64,000 bases of DNA, taken from NCBI GenBank assembly GCA_003255065.1, contig QAOA01001366.1:331341-395340 (forward strand). The letters are read 5' to 3'. Origin of the DNA: Cercis canadensis. Its lineage: Eukaryota; Streptophyta; Magnoliopsida; Fabales; Fabaceae. Below are positions 51,385-61,988 of the stretch, piece after piece (position 1 is the stretch's first letter; each line of letters starts with the position of its first letter). The notes under the pieces were generated by a model. It saw only the letters and a list, made by a program, of their open reading frames with translations. It did no database searches and was not told the DNA's origin. A program made the position numbers and the translations under genes.

Positions 51385-51504
51385 ACAGCTGCAAAGTTCA
51401 AGTTTACTTCCCTTTCTTTCTCTTGTTTCCTTTTTGAATATAAGACAGCTGCAAAGTCCAATTTTACTTCCCTTTCTTTCTCTTGTTTCCTTTTTGTAGA
51501 TACT
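51385..51504. repeat. 60-bp tandem duplication in the GST-a proximal promoter
   Basis: Units 51385-51444 and 51445-51504, both starting acagctgcaaag and containing a long pyrimidine stretch (purine-rich on the coding strand). The two differ at only a few positions. The duplication starts about 20 bp upstream of the TATA box. Confidence 0.85.
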
Positions 51505-51982
51505 GTTACCTCATGCCCAATATGGCTTAAGGCCCAATATCAATAGCTCATGCCATTAAAGCCTCACTTCAAAATTTACCATGATATCTCTTAACACCTT
51601 CCTACATATACTCTTTAGTTACAGGTATATAGACTTTTGATTCTTTTTACATTTATTTGCCCTTTTAGCTCGGACCAATCTAACTTGATTTTTGGAGTCT
51701 GGATATCTCAACTCAGCCCCTTAGTTCACTTCTGTTAATTGTGCAAATTGAGTTTCTAATTCTTACCCAACCTTAAGATCTCCACTTGACCTCAGGCTAA
51801 ACCCAAGCATCATAACTTTTACTTGCATCTTTATCTTGGAAACATGCCCTGAATAAGTTAACTGTGTATTCAAGTGCATTGAACGTCATTTATTTGACCA
51901 ATTTCAGCAAAATGATAATACCTTGACTGCTCAAGTACTATGAAACTCAAAGGATGTGTAGATTAATTAATGACAAGTATTT

Positions 51983-52190
51983 GGTGTGGTGGTAAGGATG
52001 TGATAGATTTATACAAGCTATCCAAAGTTTGAATATCGGGGTCAACACTTTGAGAAATCTTTTTCCTTAATACACCAAGTCAATGTGAGAGATACATCTT
52101 TAAGATTGCAGATTACTCAAAGAGAAATTTACTCTTGATACACACAAGGCCTAAGGATACCCTTACCATTAAAACCTTAAAAAAAAAAAA

Positions 52191-52222
<32 letters not shown>
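51983..52222 (+). mobile_element. SINE-like element with long poly(A) tail
   Basis: Begins with an A-box-like TGGTGGTAAGGATG, followed by a B-box-like aGTTTGAATATCGGG at about 52027. It ends in a tail of about 44 residues, nearly all A (52179-52222). Flanks 'caagtatttg' and 'aacttatttg' could be a decayed target duplication. It lies between GST-a and the second GST pseudogene. Confidence 0.6.
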
Positions 52223-52224
<2 letters not shown>

Positions 52225-52317
52225 TATTTGCCTTCTAAACTTGCTTTTCTTACCTTAAAATCGATTTTGGTAGTGTGAACTACCCAATTATTAGTTTCCT
52301 CAAACTACCTTTTTGTT

Positions 52318-52790
52318 TAGACAGGGTACTTGTAGAGCTGAAGAACTTTCTTCCTTGAAGGCCTGCTGCTTATATCATCCCACCAACCACTAACATGTTT
52401 CTTGTCCCTTAACATATACTCTTTTTCCATTTTTAGTACTTTTATCTAAGACTTCAGATTGGAACACAAAACTTGCGAGTTTTGAGGACTTGGCCACACC
52501 CGTTTTGGTTACTCTTTTCCCATTTGATTCATCAAATAAAGAGTAAATGAGAGGTGACTAAGATCATCAAGGCTGAAGAAATATCCAGCCATGTACTTGT
52601 TTTTTAACAGCCTCTCCTCATAAATGTTAAAAAGAGTAACCTGAAGAAGTAAACTAGGTGAAAAATATTAAAATGAAACAAAATGTAAAAGAGATTAACC
52701 TATAATTAATTTGAGGTATTTAGCATCCTTATGTTCACCCTCAGACAGTCTCAAATTCAATTCCATTCTCAATCAGACACAGTCTCTCTT
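52318..52790 (-). pseudogene. Decayed phi-class GST (exon 3 and exon 1 remnants, exon 2 lost)
   Basis: 52318-52435 matches the C-terminal part of GST exon 3 (RDKKH, WW, SRPS-type region). About 85 bp of unrelated sequence interrupts it to about 52518, and then 52519-52632 matches the LSHL/LAGYF/ERL region. A short remnant of exon 1 (EYLK and EFETV regions) lies at about 52697-52785. Exon 2 and the N-terminal half of exon 3 are absent, so the gene is dead. Confidence 0.82.
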
Positions 52791-53035
52791 CATGATAGTG
52801 GGGAAAAAAAGCCATCCAAAATGTCGTATTCGATCAATCATCAAAAAAGACAAAGATCTTTTTATGAAATGAAAAAGGTAAGGACAAAACATGGGATTTT
52901 TTGTTCTTTCGAGATTGGAATCTTAGGATTTTAAACATGCATATTGATTAGAAAATGTTTTGAATCTCATTTGAGTTTACTATTTTGCACAGTGTAATAT
53001 GATATGAGATATTAGTCATCTGAAAGTCCCATTTT

Positions 53036-53218
53036 TTTTTTTTTGGTTATCCACCTGTGTCCGAGTTTCGCCCAACTAATCCGGTTTCGAGCTGGAAAGG
53101 ATTACAAGGGCGGTAAAACTCTCCCAATAGACGCAGCTGCATTCCCAATAGCTCGAAGCCGAGACCCTTGATTAAGCTAGAACAGCCTCTTATCAGTTGA
53201 TCTACACGCTTGTTGGTT
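53036..53218 (-). mobile_element. tRNA-derived SINE with 15-bp target-site duplication
   Basis: TGAAAGTCCCATTTT occurs at 53021-53035 and 53219-53233. The minus-strand body has an A-box-like TAGATCAACTGATAAGAGG near its start, a B-box-like region around GGTCTCGGCTTCGAGC (about 53149-53166), and a poly(A) tail next to the left duplication. It is more GC-rich than its surroundings. Any open frame within it is incidental. Confidence 0.9.
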
Positions 53219-53654
53219 GAAAGTCCCATTTTGAGTACTAATTAACATTAGAGTTAACTACAACTTTAAATCATGTGCTATCACACAAATATCTATACTA
53301 AATTTCGAGTCGATATGTTCAAAGTCGAAAAATTAAAGGAAAACATTGCAATTGCACTTGATTGGCTAAAACTCCAATTGATCCAACTTTTAAATAATGG
53401 GCATGATGTTACTTTTTTCTTTTTATTAGTAATTAATTAAGAAATCATAACATCAAACGCAATTAGCCCTTCATAATAATTGAGAACCAACTCCTGTATT
53501 TAGGCAAAGATAGAAGATTCCATTATTGATAACAAGCGTCTCGATGCACCCACTAAAACTGTTTAAAACAGAAGCAAAAAAAAGAGATTATAGTCGTAAC
53601 ATGTAGCTAGGACTATATTTTATTGTCAAGAAAGTTGATAGAAAGGCAGTTTCC

Positions 53655-54560
53655 TCAAAAACTAGGGTAACCGTGGTGCTCAAGAACGAACTTCCAAGAT
53701 GGCCTGTTGCTTATAGCATCCCACCAAGCACTGACATGCTTCCTGTCCCTAATCAGATACTCTTTTCCCACACCTTTCAAGAACAGATAATGAGCAAATG
53801 GAAGGTGGCTAAGATCAGCAAGGCTGAAGAAATCTCCAGCCAAGTACTTGCTCTTAGACAACCTCTCCTCATAAATGTCAAAAATCTTGGCGAGTTTTGC
53901 TTCACTCTCTTCAATCACTTTATGGTCTTGAGGAATGCCTATTATTGGAGCAAACAGAGCATGAAGAACTAAGTCATAGATTGGTGCATGGAAGCTATTA
54001 GCTTCAACATCTAGCCATTGCTCCACAAGACCCCTCTCTTCTACTGTCTTCCCTAGCAAATCTGTCCCTTGGTTTTTGTACTTTTCTGCATAGTACCTAA
54101 TAATTGCTCGAGATTCTGCAGAAATGGTCAAACACTTTCATTAGAGTGAATTCTAGCAAACAAGAAAGAAAATTTTGGAAAGTGGGTTACTAGCTACTAG
54201 AATCAAAATGCATTGTAGTAATTTAATGAAAGGGCTTACCGAAGAGGGTGAAATCTCCATCTTCAATAAGAGGAAGCAATCCAAAGGGCTGCAAATTTGT
54301 GAAAAGAAGTATAATTAAATAAAAGTTAAGAACTAGTGGTAACTTTGGAACAATCTAGAAAACACTGAGAGAAATAGAGGAATGAAAGATTGAAAAATTG
54401 AAGAATTTGATTGAACCTGCTTCTTGAGGAACTCGGGAGTCTTGTGCTCTCCTTTGAAGATGTCAATTGGGACAGCTTCAAACTCAATTCCTTTCTCAAT
54501 CAGACATGCCACCACCCGTTTTGGGGCACCGTAGGCTGTGCCGTACACCTTCACCACCAT
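53655..54560 (-). CDS. Phi-class glutathione S-transferase GST-b (3 exons, 217 aa)
   Basis: Exons 54560-54417 (144 bp), 54288-54240 (49 bp) and 54115-53655 (461 bp) join in frame. Domain layout is as in its paralogues: PFGLLPLIEDGDFTLF and ESRAIIRYYAEKY form the glutathione site, and WWDAISNRPSWKFVLEHHGY ends the C-terminal domain. The position of the usual catalytic Ser is Tyr10, and there is no Ser among residues 7-15 (GTAYGAPKR). It is two residues longer than the others (FLKGVG loop and the C-terminus). Its 3' flank is paralogous to that of GST-a. A catalytic detoxification role is less certain than a ligand-binding one. Confidence 0.93.
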
Positions 54561-54611
54561 TGTTTCTCTATAAAATGGCTTTCAGAAACGAATCAGCTTT
54601 TGCTTTAGCTG

Positions 54612-54647
54612 CTCTTCTCTTCTCTTCTCTTCTCTTCTCTTCTCTTG
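54612..54647. repeat. (TCTTC)n pentanucleotide repeat between TATA box and ATG of GST-b
   Basis: About seven perfect units, GAAGA-type on the coding strand, immediately downstream of the TATA box, where transcription should start. Confidence 0.9.
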
Positions 54648-54648
54648 C

Positions 54649-54656
54649 TTCTTATA
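54649..54656 (-). promoter_or_regulatory. TATA box of GST-b (TATAAGAA)
   Basis: Same octamer as in the other three genes, about 93 bp upstream of the ATG. The longer distance is explained by the pentanucleotide repeat. Confidence 0.75.
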
Positions 54657-54713
54657 GTGTCCTTGTTTTTGGATTACGGCTTCAAAATTATTTTTAATCA
54701 AAGGTTCCACATG

Positions 54714-54765
54714 CTTGCACGTGTTGGCCCCTGAAAGTAACGTTACCACGACTAACACGTGCAAG
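54714..54765. promoter_or_regulatory. Paired G-boxes in a perfect 12-bp inverted repeat (GST-b promoter)
   Basis: CTTGCACGTGTT (54714-54725) and its exact reverse complement AACACGTGCAAG (54754-54765) are 28 bp apart, about 60-110 bp upstream of the TATA box. Each arm holds a CACGTG core, a bZIP/bHLH site. Confidence 0.7.
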
Positions 54766-55849
54766 TGATCAAAGCAAATTATAGCGGAGTCATCAATAAT
54801 TAGTAGGGTTGCTGCAGTCTTGCAGATGGGTTGGTGGCATTTTATATTAAATTGCAGATGATAACCCTATCCCTATCTGTGAAGACAAAGTGGGGTAAAG
54901 TGGAAATAAGTTACCATGGTAACATGTAAGGGAGACCATTAGGCGTGGTTTTTTTTTTGGATAATCTAATGAATTTGGCTTGATAATTAGGTATGATTCA
55001 GTTAAGTAAATTTTTAAAAATTAAAAGTATAAGTCTTTATTTATTTTATTTTTATTTGAGATACAAATAATTAAACTTATTATTTTGTAATTAGAGAAAT
55101 TTGAACTTAGAAGTAAGAGTGACGAACCACCTTAAAACTAGAGACAGTTTCAATAAGCCACGTCCTCTCTTCAAAGTACTAATGACAAAAAATAAACAAG
55201 TAAAGGGGAAGAAAAATAATTAATAAGCAACATGACAAGAGTGACCATAATCATAAAGAAATAGTAATAAAGTGTTGATTTAGTAAAAATAAATTAAATT
55301 TTAAATCAATTTAAGATAAAAGTTTTGAATTTAAATTTTTAGAATCATATTTATTAAAAAATTTATTAATTACTGCTTTTGTTTTAAATAAAAATTAATT
55401 ATATATTTAAAATATCTAAAAATACTTTGAATATAAACTAAAAAAATAATCATAAAAAATTATTTAAGGACAAATCTAGCTCTAGTATTGTCTCTTCAAT
55501 TATTGCCTTACTGGAGCCACGTGATCTGCACACCAACAAATATCTCAGGATACATAAAAATTAGAATCTCTACCCCACAGCTTCCAAGAAATGCGAATCT
55601 TTGTCATCACTCATGACAAATAGCGCAGTTATGTGCACAAATTATGACAAGACAAAGCCTGTTACCCAAAAAAATGCAATCCTTCTAAAATATAAAATGC
55701 TTTCCTTCTACCACCAACTCTATTCTAGCACAAAATCTTTCACTGATTTGCCAATTGCCATCATTCAACCACTATTTTCGTCTCACCCTCACCAACAAAA
55801 TCAACCGATCACAATCACACTTGACACTATTACTATCCATATCCATCCC
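54766..55849. other. Intergenic DNA upstream of GST-b
   Basis: AT-rich, no gene seen. Confidence 0.5.
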
Positions 55850-56830
55850 CATAAAATTGGCACTTTAATCTTAATAATACATTTTAAAAATTTATTTACG
55901 GATCTGGAGTAATTTTAAATTTAATTATATAAATAATATATTTTTTAAATATTAAAAAAAAATACTGCTAATGGGTGTGAAGTCCATCAAATACACCAAG
56001 AGCCCTGCAACGTGTCATCAAGGAACACGCCAAGAATCCCACAACGCGTCCCTACTTCTTATTCAATGAGATTGTGTTGCCCAAAAAAGGGAAAACCAGA
56101 GAGGGACCAGTATGGAGCGCTTCTTCTTCAGGTACGAGATCTGTTCTAAGAGAAGAATCAAGAGAATGAAGCAAACAACGTAAGGGGCTAGCTGGGTGAG
56201 CGTGGAGCTCAACATTGTCTTCTTTTCTGTGTTGTTGGGGTGTTTGGAAAGAGATAAAATTTATTAGAGGACAAAAAAAGGTACAGTTTTAGGAATGAAT
56301 TTAGGTGAAAAACTACAAATGTGTACTTGTATCCGTGTGCATTTAAGGAAAATGGTCAAAGGGGAAGGTCAAAAATGGGGAAATGTTCAAGTCAAATTTG
56401 AGTTTTGAGTTATGAGGGTTGAGAGCCAAGGGTAGGTGGTGGGCGAAGAGAAAGTTTGAATCTTCGAGAAGCAATGTGAAGAAAAATGAAAGGGAGAACA
56501 AAATCTAACACTAAAAATGGAGATTTATGCAGAAAATGGCTATGGGGGATTTTGAGTTTCACAAAGAAAGAAGGAGAAAGTTGAAACTTGAAAACTTGAA
56601 TAAAAAAGAAGAAGTGGGGACGTGCCGTGAGGCTCCGGTGTGTCCCTTGATTACATGCCGCGGGGGCCTTGGTGTGTTTAGTGGATCCTACACCCGTCAG
56701 CAGTGTTTATTTATTATTTTTAAATATTTAAAAAATACATTATTTATGTAATTAAATTTGAAACTATCTCAAATCCGTAAATAAATTTTTGAAGTGTATT
56801 ATTGGAGTCAAAGTGTCCATAAAGTTTTAC
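55850..56830. mobile_element. Foldback element of about 1 kb with arms over 200 bp
   Basis: About 55850-56065 is the reverse complement of about 56610-56830. Outer blocks share aatttatttacgga and ttaaatttaattatataaat. Inner blocks share acaccaag..gc, 'aacacgcc'/'acacacc' and 'cgtccc.acttctt'. The centre (about 56070-56600) is non-repetitive and has higher purine content, with short frames only, such as one starting MERFFFRYE at about 56113. No transposase is visible. It may be a non-autonomous Mutator-like element with a captured genomic piece. It shares terminal and subterminal motifs with 7858-8370. Exact ends and target duplication were not resolved. Confidence 0.7.
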
Positions 56831-58312
56831 TATTTTATGTAAACTTTTTTATGATTTTTTTTGTTATTTTACATAAATAAAGTTAAACTCTTTTGTTAAG
56901 GAATATAAAGAGATGGAAATTTAAATTTAAGATTTTATTTATTTTAAAAAATTAAATTAATTATGTTGCATATGCTGTAATTTTTGTATGAATTAAATTA
57001 TATATTTTAATCATATCAAAAAAATTATATATTTTAATAAAAAACTTAATTTAACTTGTTAATCAATTGATGTAAAGTGAATTTCGCACCATGATTTAGA
57101 TCTTTTAAAGTGGGCTTTTGCTACGGTTCGAAGTACCCAAACGCTATCTTACATGGGTTTACTTTTTTTTTTAATCTCTTTAAAACGTATAATGTGTAAT
57201 TTTACTTGTTTTTAATTTTTTTACCAAACTTTTTAGTTAAATTGAGATCTAAAAACGCATCTACTCCCCCATACTGAAGAATGACCTTTTAAAGTTAGAG
57301 AGTTACTATCACGAGCTACATGATACTACCTAGTAAATCTACTACTTTTACAATAATAAAAGATTAAAATGTTTGTATTTATACATTTTTTTTCTCTCTT
57401 ACTAACTTTTTACGGATATTATTTACTCTCTCAACTTTTTAACATTTTAGATTCGGATGCTTTCATTTTCCCCTCAAAACCAAGTTAACTTGAATGTCAA
57501 AAGTGATGCTGGAGCTACGGCTCCAATCTCCCCTTCCCTTTCCCCTTGACCGTCATTCTTTTTTTTAGGTTGCCGACATCATCTAACTTAGGCAGCCACA
57601 ATACACTTTCAAAGATCCAAATCCGTAAGTTATATAAGACCATGCCATATTTGTAAAACCAAAAAACTACATCTAGTATAACCAAAACTCAAAAACTATT
57701 TGGAATTGAAAATTAATCGCAGGAGAAAGACGCAACGATGTTGTACGCACCAACTGTCTCATTCCCTCCGCCAACACATTTTATACACCTGCTAAGTTTC
57801 AGGGCTTGGGCCTCTTTCTATTTGACAAATAAAAGAAGAGAACCATGTAGCTTGAGGTTTGCTACAATCTGGGTTTAACCAATTCGATTCAGAGCCAGAA
57901 ATTGGAAGAGAATTTGTAAATTTTTCTATGATGGTCATGGAGATTATCATCTCTTTGATACTACTGTTTGTGGAAATTATTGTTCTGGTATTTTTTGGTT
58001 TTAGTTTCCTTTGGTCATCACAAAAATAGCGCATGAGAAGAGTAACCAGAGGTGCTCCTCAAAAGAAGAGTAATTATTTGCAATATCCATTTCTACTTTA
58101 TATATTTTTTGGCCATGTACAATGCCTGACCATAAATCCCCAAATTCAATACAAACAAAACTAAAATCAAAAGACAGATTATGCCTTTAGCATAATCCAT
58201 TAAAATGGGTTACACAAGAGAGGTAACCCTCTATTTTTCCTAAACCTCACTCACTATTATTTATTCTTAACAAGTTCATAATCATAGGTAATAGTGATTA
58301 CATTTTCCCTTA
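56831..58312. other. Intergenic DNA between the foldback element and GST-c
   Basis: No supportable gene. The right end is similar to the 3' flank of GST-d (around 'cagattatgcct', 58177 and 61250). Confidence 0.55.
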
Positions 58313-59443
58313 CTAGATAGGAGCTTTGTAGAGTTGGAGAACCTTGTTCCATGAAGCTCTGCTGCTAATGTCATCCCACCAAGCACTAACATGCTTCCTA
58401 TCCTTTACCATATACTCTTTCCCCACATTGTTCACCAAATAATCCAAAAATGGAAGGTGGCTAAGATCAGCAAGGCTAAGGAAATCTCCAGCCAAGTACT
58501 TGCTCTTAGATAGCCTCTCCTCATAGATGTTCAACACATTGCCAAGCTTTGCTTCACTCTCTTCAATCACTTTTGGATCTGGAGTAATACTCATTATTGG
58601 AGCAAACAATATATGAATGGCTAAGTTGAAAATTGGTGCATGGAAGTTATGTGCTTCAACATCTAGCCATTGTTCTACAAGACCCCTCTCTTCTATTGTC
58701 TTCCCTAGCAACTCAACCCCTTGAGTCTTGTATTTCTCTGAATAATATCTCATAATTGCCCGAGATTCTGCACAACAGGTTTAAACTTGAAAACATCAAA
58801 CTATAAGTCTTTCTATTTGCATGCCACTTACGTCTAAAATTATGCACACTTGCTTAAGTGTCTAACTTTGAGTTAACAAAACTCTATTGAATCTTTTTTT
58901 AACAGAAAAAAAAGACAATGAATCATTCTTAAACAAATTTAATTGTGTATCAAGGAAAGAAGATAATAAGAATAATGTTAATTAGATATTAGTTACTCTC
59001 ACTTTACCTTACGCTAACATAATTGGTATAATCTTAGCTTTAATTGGACTCTCTTAAATTTTGCTTAGTGAGCATAACTAATTTGCAAGTAGTGTTATTT
59101 AAATGATAAATATTAAAATAAGTACGAAGCAACAAAAGATAAGAAGGGAAGAGGCTAACCATATAAGGTGTAATCTCCATCTTGAATGACTGGAACTACT
59201 CCAAAGGGCTACATATTATGAATGAGAAGATGAAGAAATCAAGTATTGATTAAGCATGAAGTTGGAGAGTATATATTCAAACAAGAAACAAGATTGAACC
59301 TGTAATTTGAGATATTCAGGGTTCTTCTGCTCCCCCTTTGTGACATCAACATTGACAGTTTCAAATTCAACTTCCTTCTCAATCAAACATACCAGAACCC
59401 TTTTTGTGGCAGCACAGAGGGGACCGTACACCTTCACTACCAT
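58313..59443 (-). CDS. Phi-class glutathione S-transferase GST-c (3 exons, 215 aa)
   Basis: Exons 59443-59300 (144 bp), 59208-59160 (49 bp) and 58767-58313 (455 bp) join in frame. The start is the ATG of MVVKVYGPLCAATKRV; the codon three upstream in frame is GTG, so no earlier start is needed. Exon 2 codes PFGVVPVIQDGDYTLY, followed by ESRAIMRYYSEKY in exon 3. The C-terminal domain has VLNIYEERLSKSKYL, FLSLADLSHLPF and WWDDISSRASW. Cys10 occupies the catalytic Ser position of phi GSTs. It is closest to GST-d in coding sequence and in its 3' flank. Confidence 0.93.
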
Positions 59444-59517
59444 GGTTTCCACTGAAAAATCTTGGGGGAAAACTCAACTAACAACTTATTGAGGTTTTGG
59501 TTAACACTCTTGGTTGG

Positions 59518-59525
59518 TTCTTATA
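59518..59525 (-). promoter_or_regulatory. TATA box of GST-c (TATAAGAA)
   Basis: About 75 bp upstream of the ATG, identical to the box in the paralogues. Confidence 0.75.
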
Positions 59526-60788
59526 GGCCCTTTACTTCCCTTAGTCAAGCAAAGTCTTGAAAAAAAGGACAAGTGATGGTGGTTGAATGGGGTCACCCAT
59601 AAGAAGAAAAAGAAAAAAAACATGGCTGTGTACTAAAAAATGTTGACCAAAACCTTTTCATGATGTGCCTCGTTTGGATTGCCTTATTTTTAGCTCATAA
59701 GTGCTTATTCGATATAATAAGTGCTTACTAAAATTTTCTCACACAGCTGAATGAACTCATGAAAACAATTTACCAGAAAGCTTTTTTCAGCTAAAGATTA
59801 AAAAATGCTGGTTTTCATAAGCTGAAAATGACTTATATAATTAGAGGTTTCATTTAAATAACTGTTAAGCTATTCCGTACTTGTATAACTACTTATTTTA
59901 GGGACACTATTATAAATACTTATGGAAAAATGACAAAGCCCGATTATAGCCTATAAACAATATTTATTGGAAAACCATCTTGATCTTGATTTAATTTTTT
60001 TTATTATAATTGATCTTGATTTAATTAACCACGTACCAATACATATTTGTTATGACCTATTTGGCTCTAATCATTATTTTACCTATACTTACTGCAAAAG
60101 CTAATCCAAACTGGGCCTATATCTGTTAGTATTATAATACGAAAAGTATTCTGGTAGAGTCTTTTTCAACGTAGTTTTGAGTTGGAAATACGTAACTGAA
60201 TGTTTGGGACCTTGCTTTTAGCTTAATTTGAATACGAACTTATAAATCTTAAAAAATAACTTTAATATTATTTAAATCAAAGAGCTAGCGTAGCCATATT
60301 TACATGATTTTTTCACACTGGGTGAATGCTAGGGAATGAACAAAACAGAATTACTTGGCGAAAAACATCATATTAATTTGTTTTTTCTGACAGAAAAAAG
60401 GAAAAGATGATGAGGGAGGACATTTTACCCTCACAATTATATTTTTATGTTACCATATTGCACTTTAAACTTATTGAACTAATATACCCTTATCTCATGA
60501 TTTATATTTTAGCAAAAAGAAAAGCACATACAAAAAGAAAGAAAAGCCCAATTCATGAAGTTCTCCAAACATGGTGCTCTCATTAGCCAACCAATAAAAA
60601 GGATTTCACAAGGGCCACAAACACTTGGCTTTTGATATTTTTCTCCGAGAAAGACTTGTTTTTGTTAAAGAAAAAATAATTTTAGCAAAGACTTGCTTTT
60701 ATTTTCTAGTCAATGACACGTGGACATACGAAAATGAAAAATCTTAGGTAGTTGCATTATTGTCATGGACAGAGAGAATATCCAACTT
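59526..60788. other. Upstream region of GST-c and intergenic DNA
   Basis: AT-rich with no gene seen. It holds the GST-c promoter at its left end. Confidence 0.5.
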
Positions 60789-61028
60789 GTTAATTAAGTT
60801 GTAGATCAGTTGGCCACAAGACTCTCATTGCAAGAAAAAAGTATTGTGCTTAAGACTTCTTATTAACAAAATAAAAGTCTTAAAGTGCTCATCCACACAA
60901 AGCTACAACTGTAAATGTTTCAACAACAAAATTCCTAAAACAAAAATAACTCGTCTCAAATTTAATAAATCTAACTCTATCTAAATGTTAAAATTAAACC
61001 CTGATTCCTGAGTTATAAAAAAAGAAAA
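60789..61028 (+). mobile_element. SINE with 16-bp target-site duplication
   Basis: AGAGAATATCCAACTT is present at 60773-60788 and 61029-61044. The body has a tRNA-like TAGATCAGTTGG (A-box) near its start and an A-rich tail. It is related to 44351-44521. It lies between GST-c and GST-d. Confidence 0.87.
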
Positions 61029-61304
61029 AGAGAATATCCAACTTAAAAGCATGAGTTAATATATCACTACTCAAAAAGAAAATAGGGGCACAAATCCTTA
61101 CTAACACGGGTTTCTCATAGCAGCACCATTTTAAGAGACTATACTATAAAATATCTTCTTTTTATTTTTTAATTTTATATTTGACCCATTTCTACAAGCA
61201 TGACCATAAGTCACTAAATTCAACACAAACAAATTTAAAAGAAAACGACAGATTATGCCTCCAGCATACTCCATTACAATGAATCACACACAACAGAGGT
61301 AGCC

Positions 61305-61988
61305 CTCTCTTTTCCCTAAATAATACTGATAACATTTTCCCTTACTAGATTTTTTTTTTTTTCAAATTGGGTGGCTTGGCAACTAGATAGGAGCTCTGTA
61401 GAGCTGGAGAATAATGTTCCATGAAGGTCTGCTGCTAATGTCATCCCACCAGGCACTAACATGCTTCCTATCCTTTACCATATACTCTTTTCCCATGTTG
61501 TTCACCAAATAATCCGTAAATGGAAGGCGGCTAAGATCAGCGAGGCTTAAGAAATCCCCAGCCAAGTACTTGCTCTTAGACAGCCTCTCTTCATAGATGT
61601 TCAATACATTGCCAAGCTTTGCTTCACTCTCTTCAATCACTTTTGGATCTGGAGTGATACCCGTTACTGCAGGAAACAATATATGAAGGGATAAGTTGTA
61701 AATTGGTGGATAGAAGTTATGTGCTTCAACATCTAGCCATTGTTCTAGGAGACCCTTCTCTTCCATTGTGTTTACTAGCAACTCAACCCCCTGAGACTTG
61801 TATTTCTCTGCATAATATCTCATAATTGCCCGAGATTCTGCAAAACAGGTTGAAACTTGGAAATACTTGAAAGCATCATATTGAAACTTTTTCTATTTGC
61901 ACACCTTTTAGGTGCAAAATTACACATAGTTGCATACGTGTCAAAATTTGAGTTAGCACAACTCTATTGACCTTTTTTTTTTTTTTTT
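61305..61988. repeat. Direct repeat copy 1 around GST-d exon 3
   Basis: About 680 bp covering the intact distal GST-d exon 3 with both flanks. It is repeated at 61990-62650, with several substitutions and small indels and an N between. See the finding on the duplicated third exon. Confidence 0.9.

Noticed and set aside
53047..53229. Small frame on the - strand
   Set aside because: It lies wholly inside the SINE at 53036-53218 and is incidental.
57792..58034. 80-codon frame on the - strand
   Set aside because: No recognisable family, no flanking exons, and it is in intergenic AT-rich DNA.
59444..59452. Upstream start for GST-c adding three residues
   Set aside because: The codon is GTG, not ATG. 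The paralogues all start at the MVVKVYG methionine.
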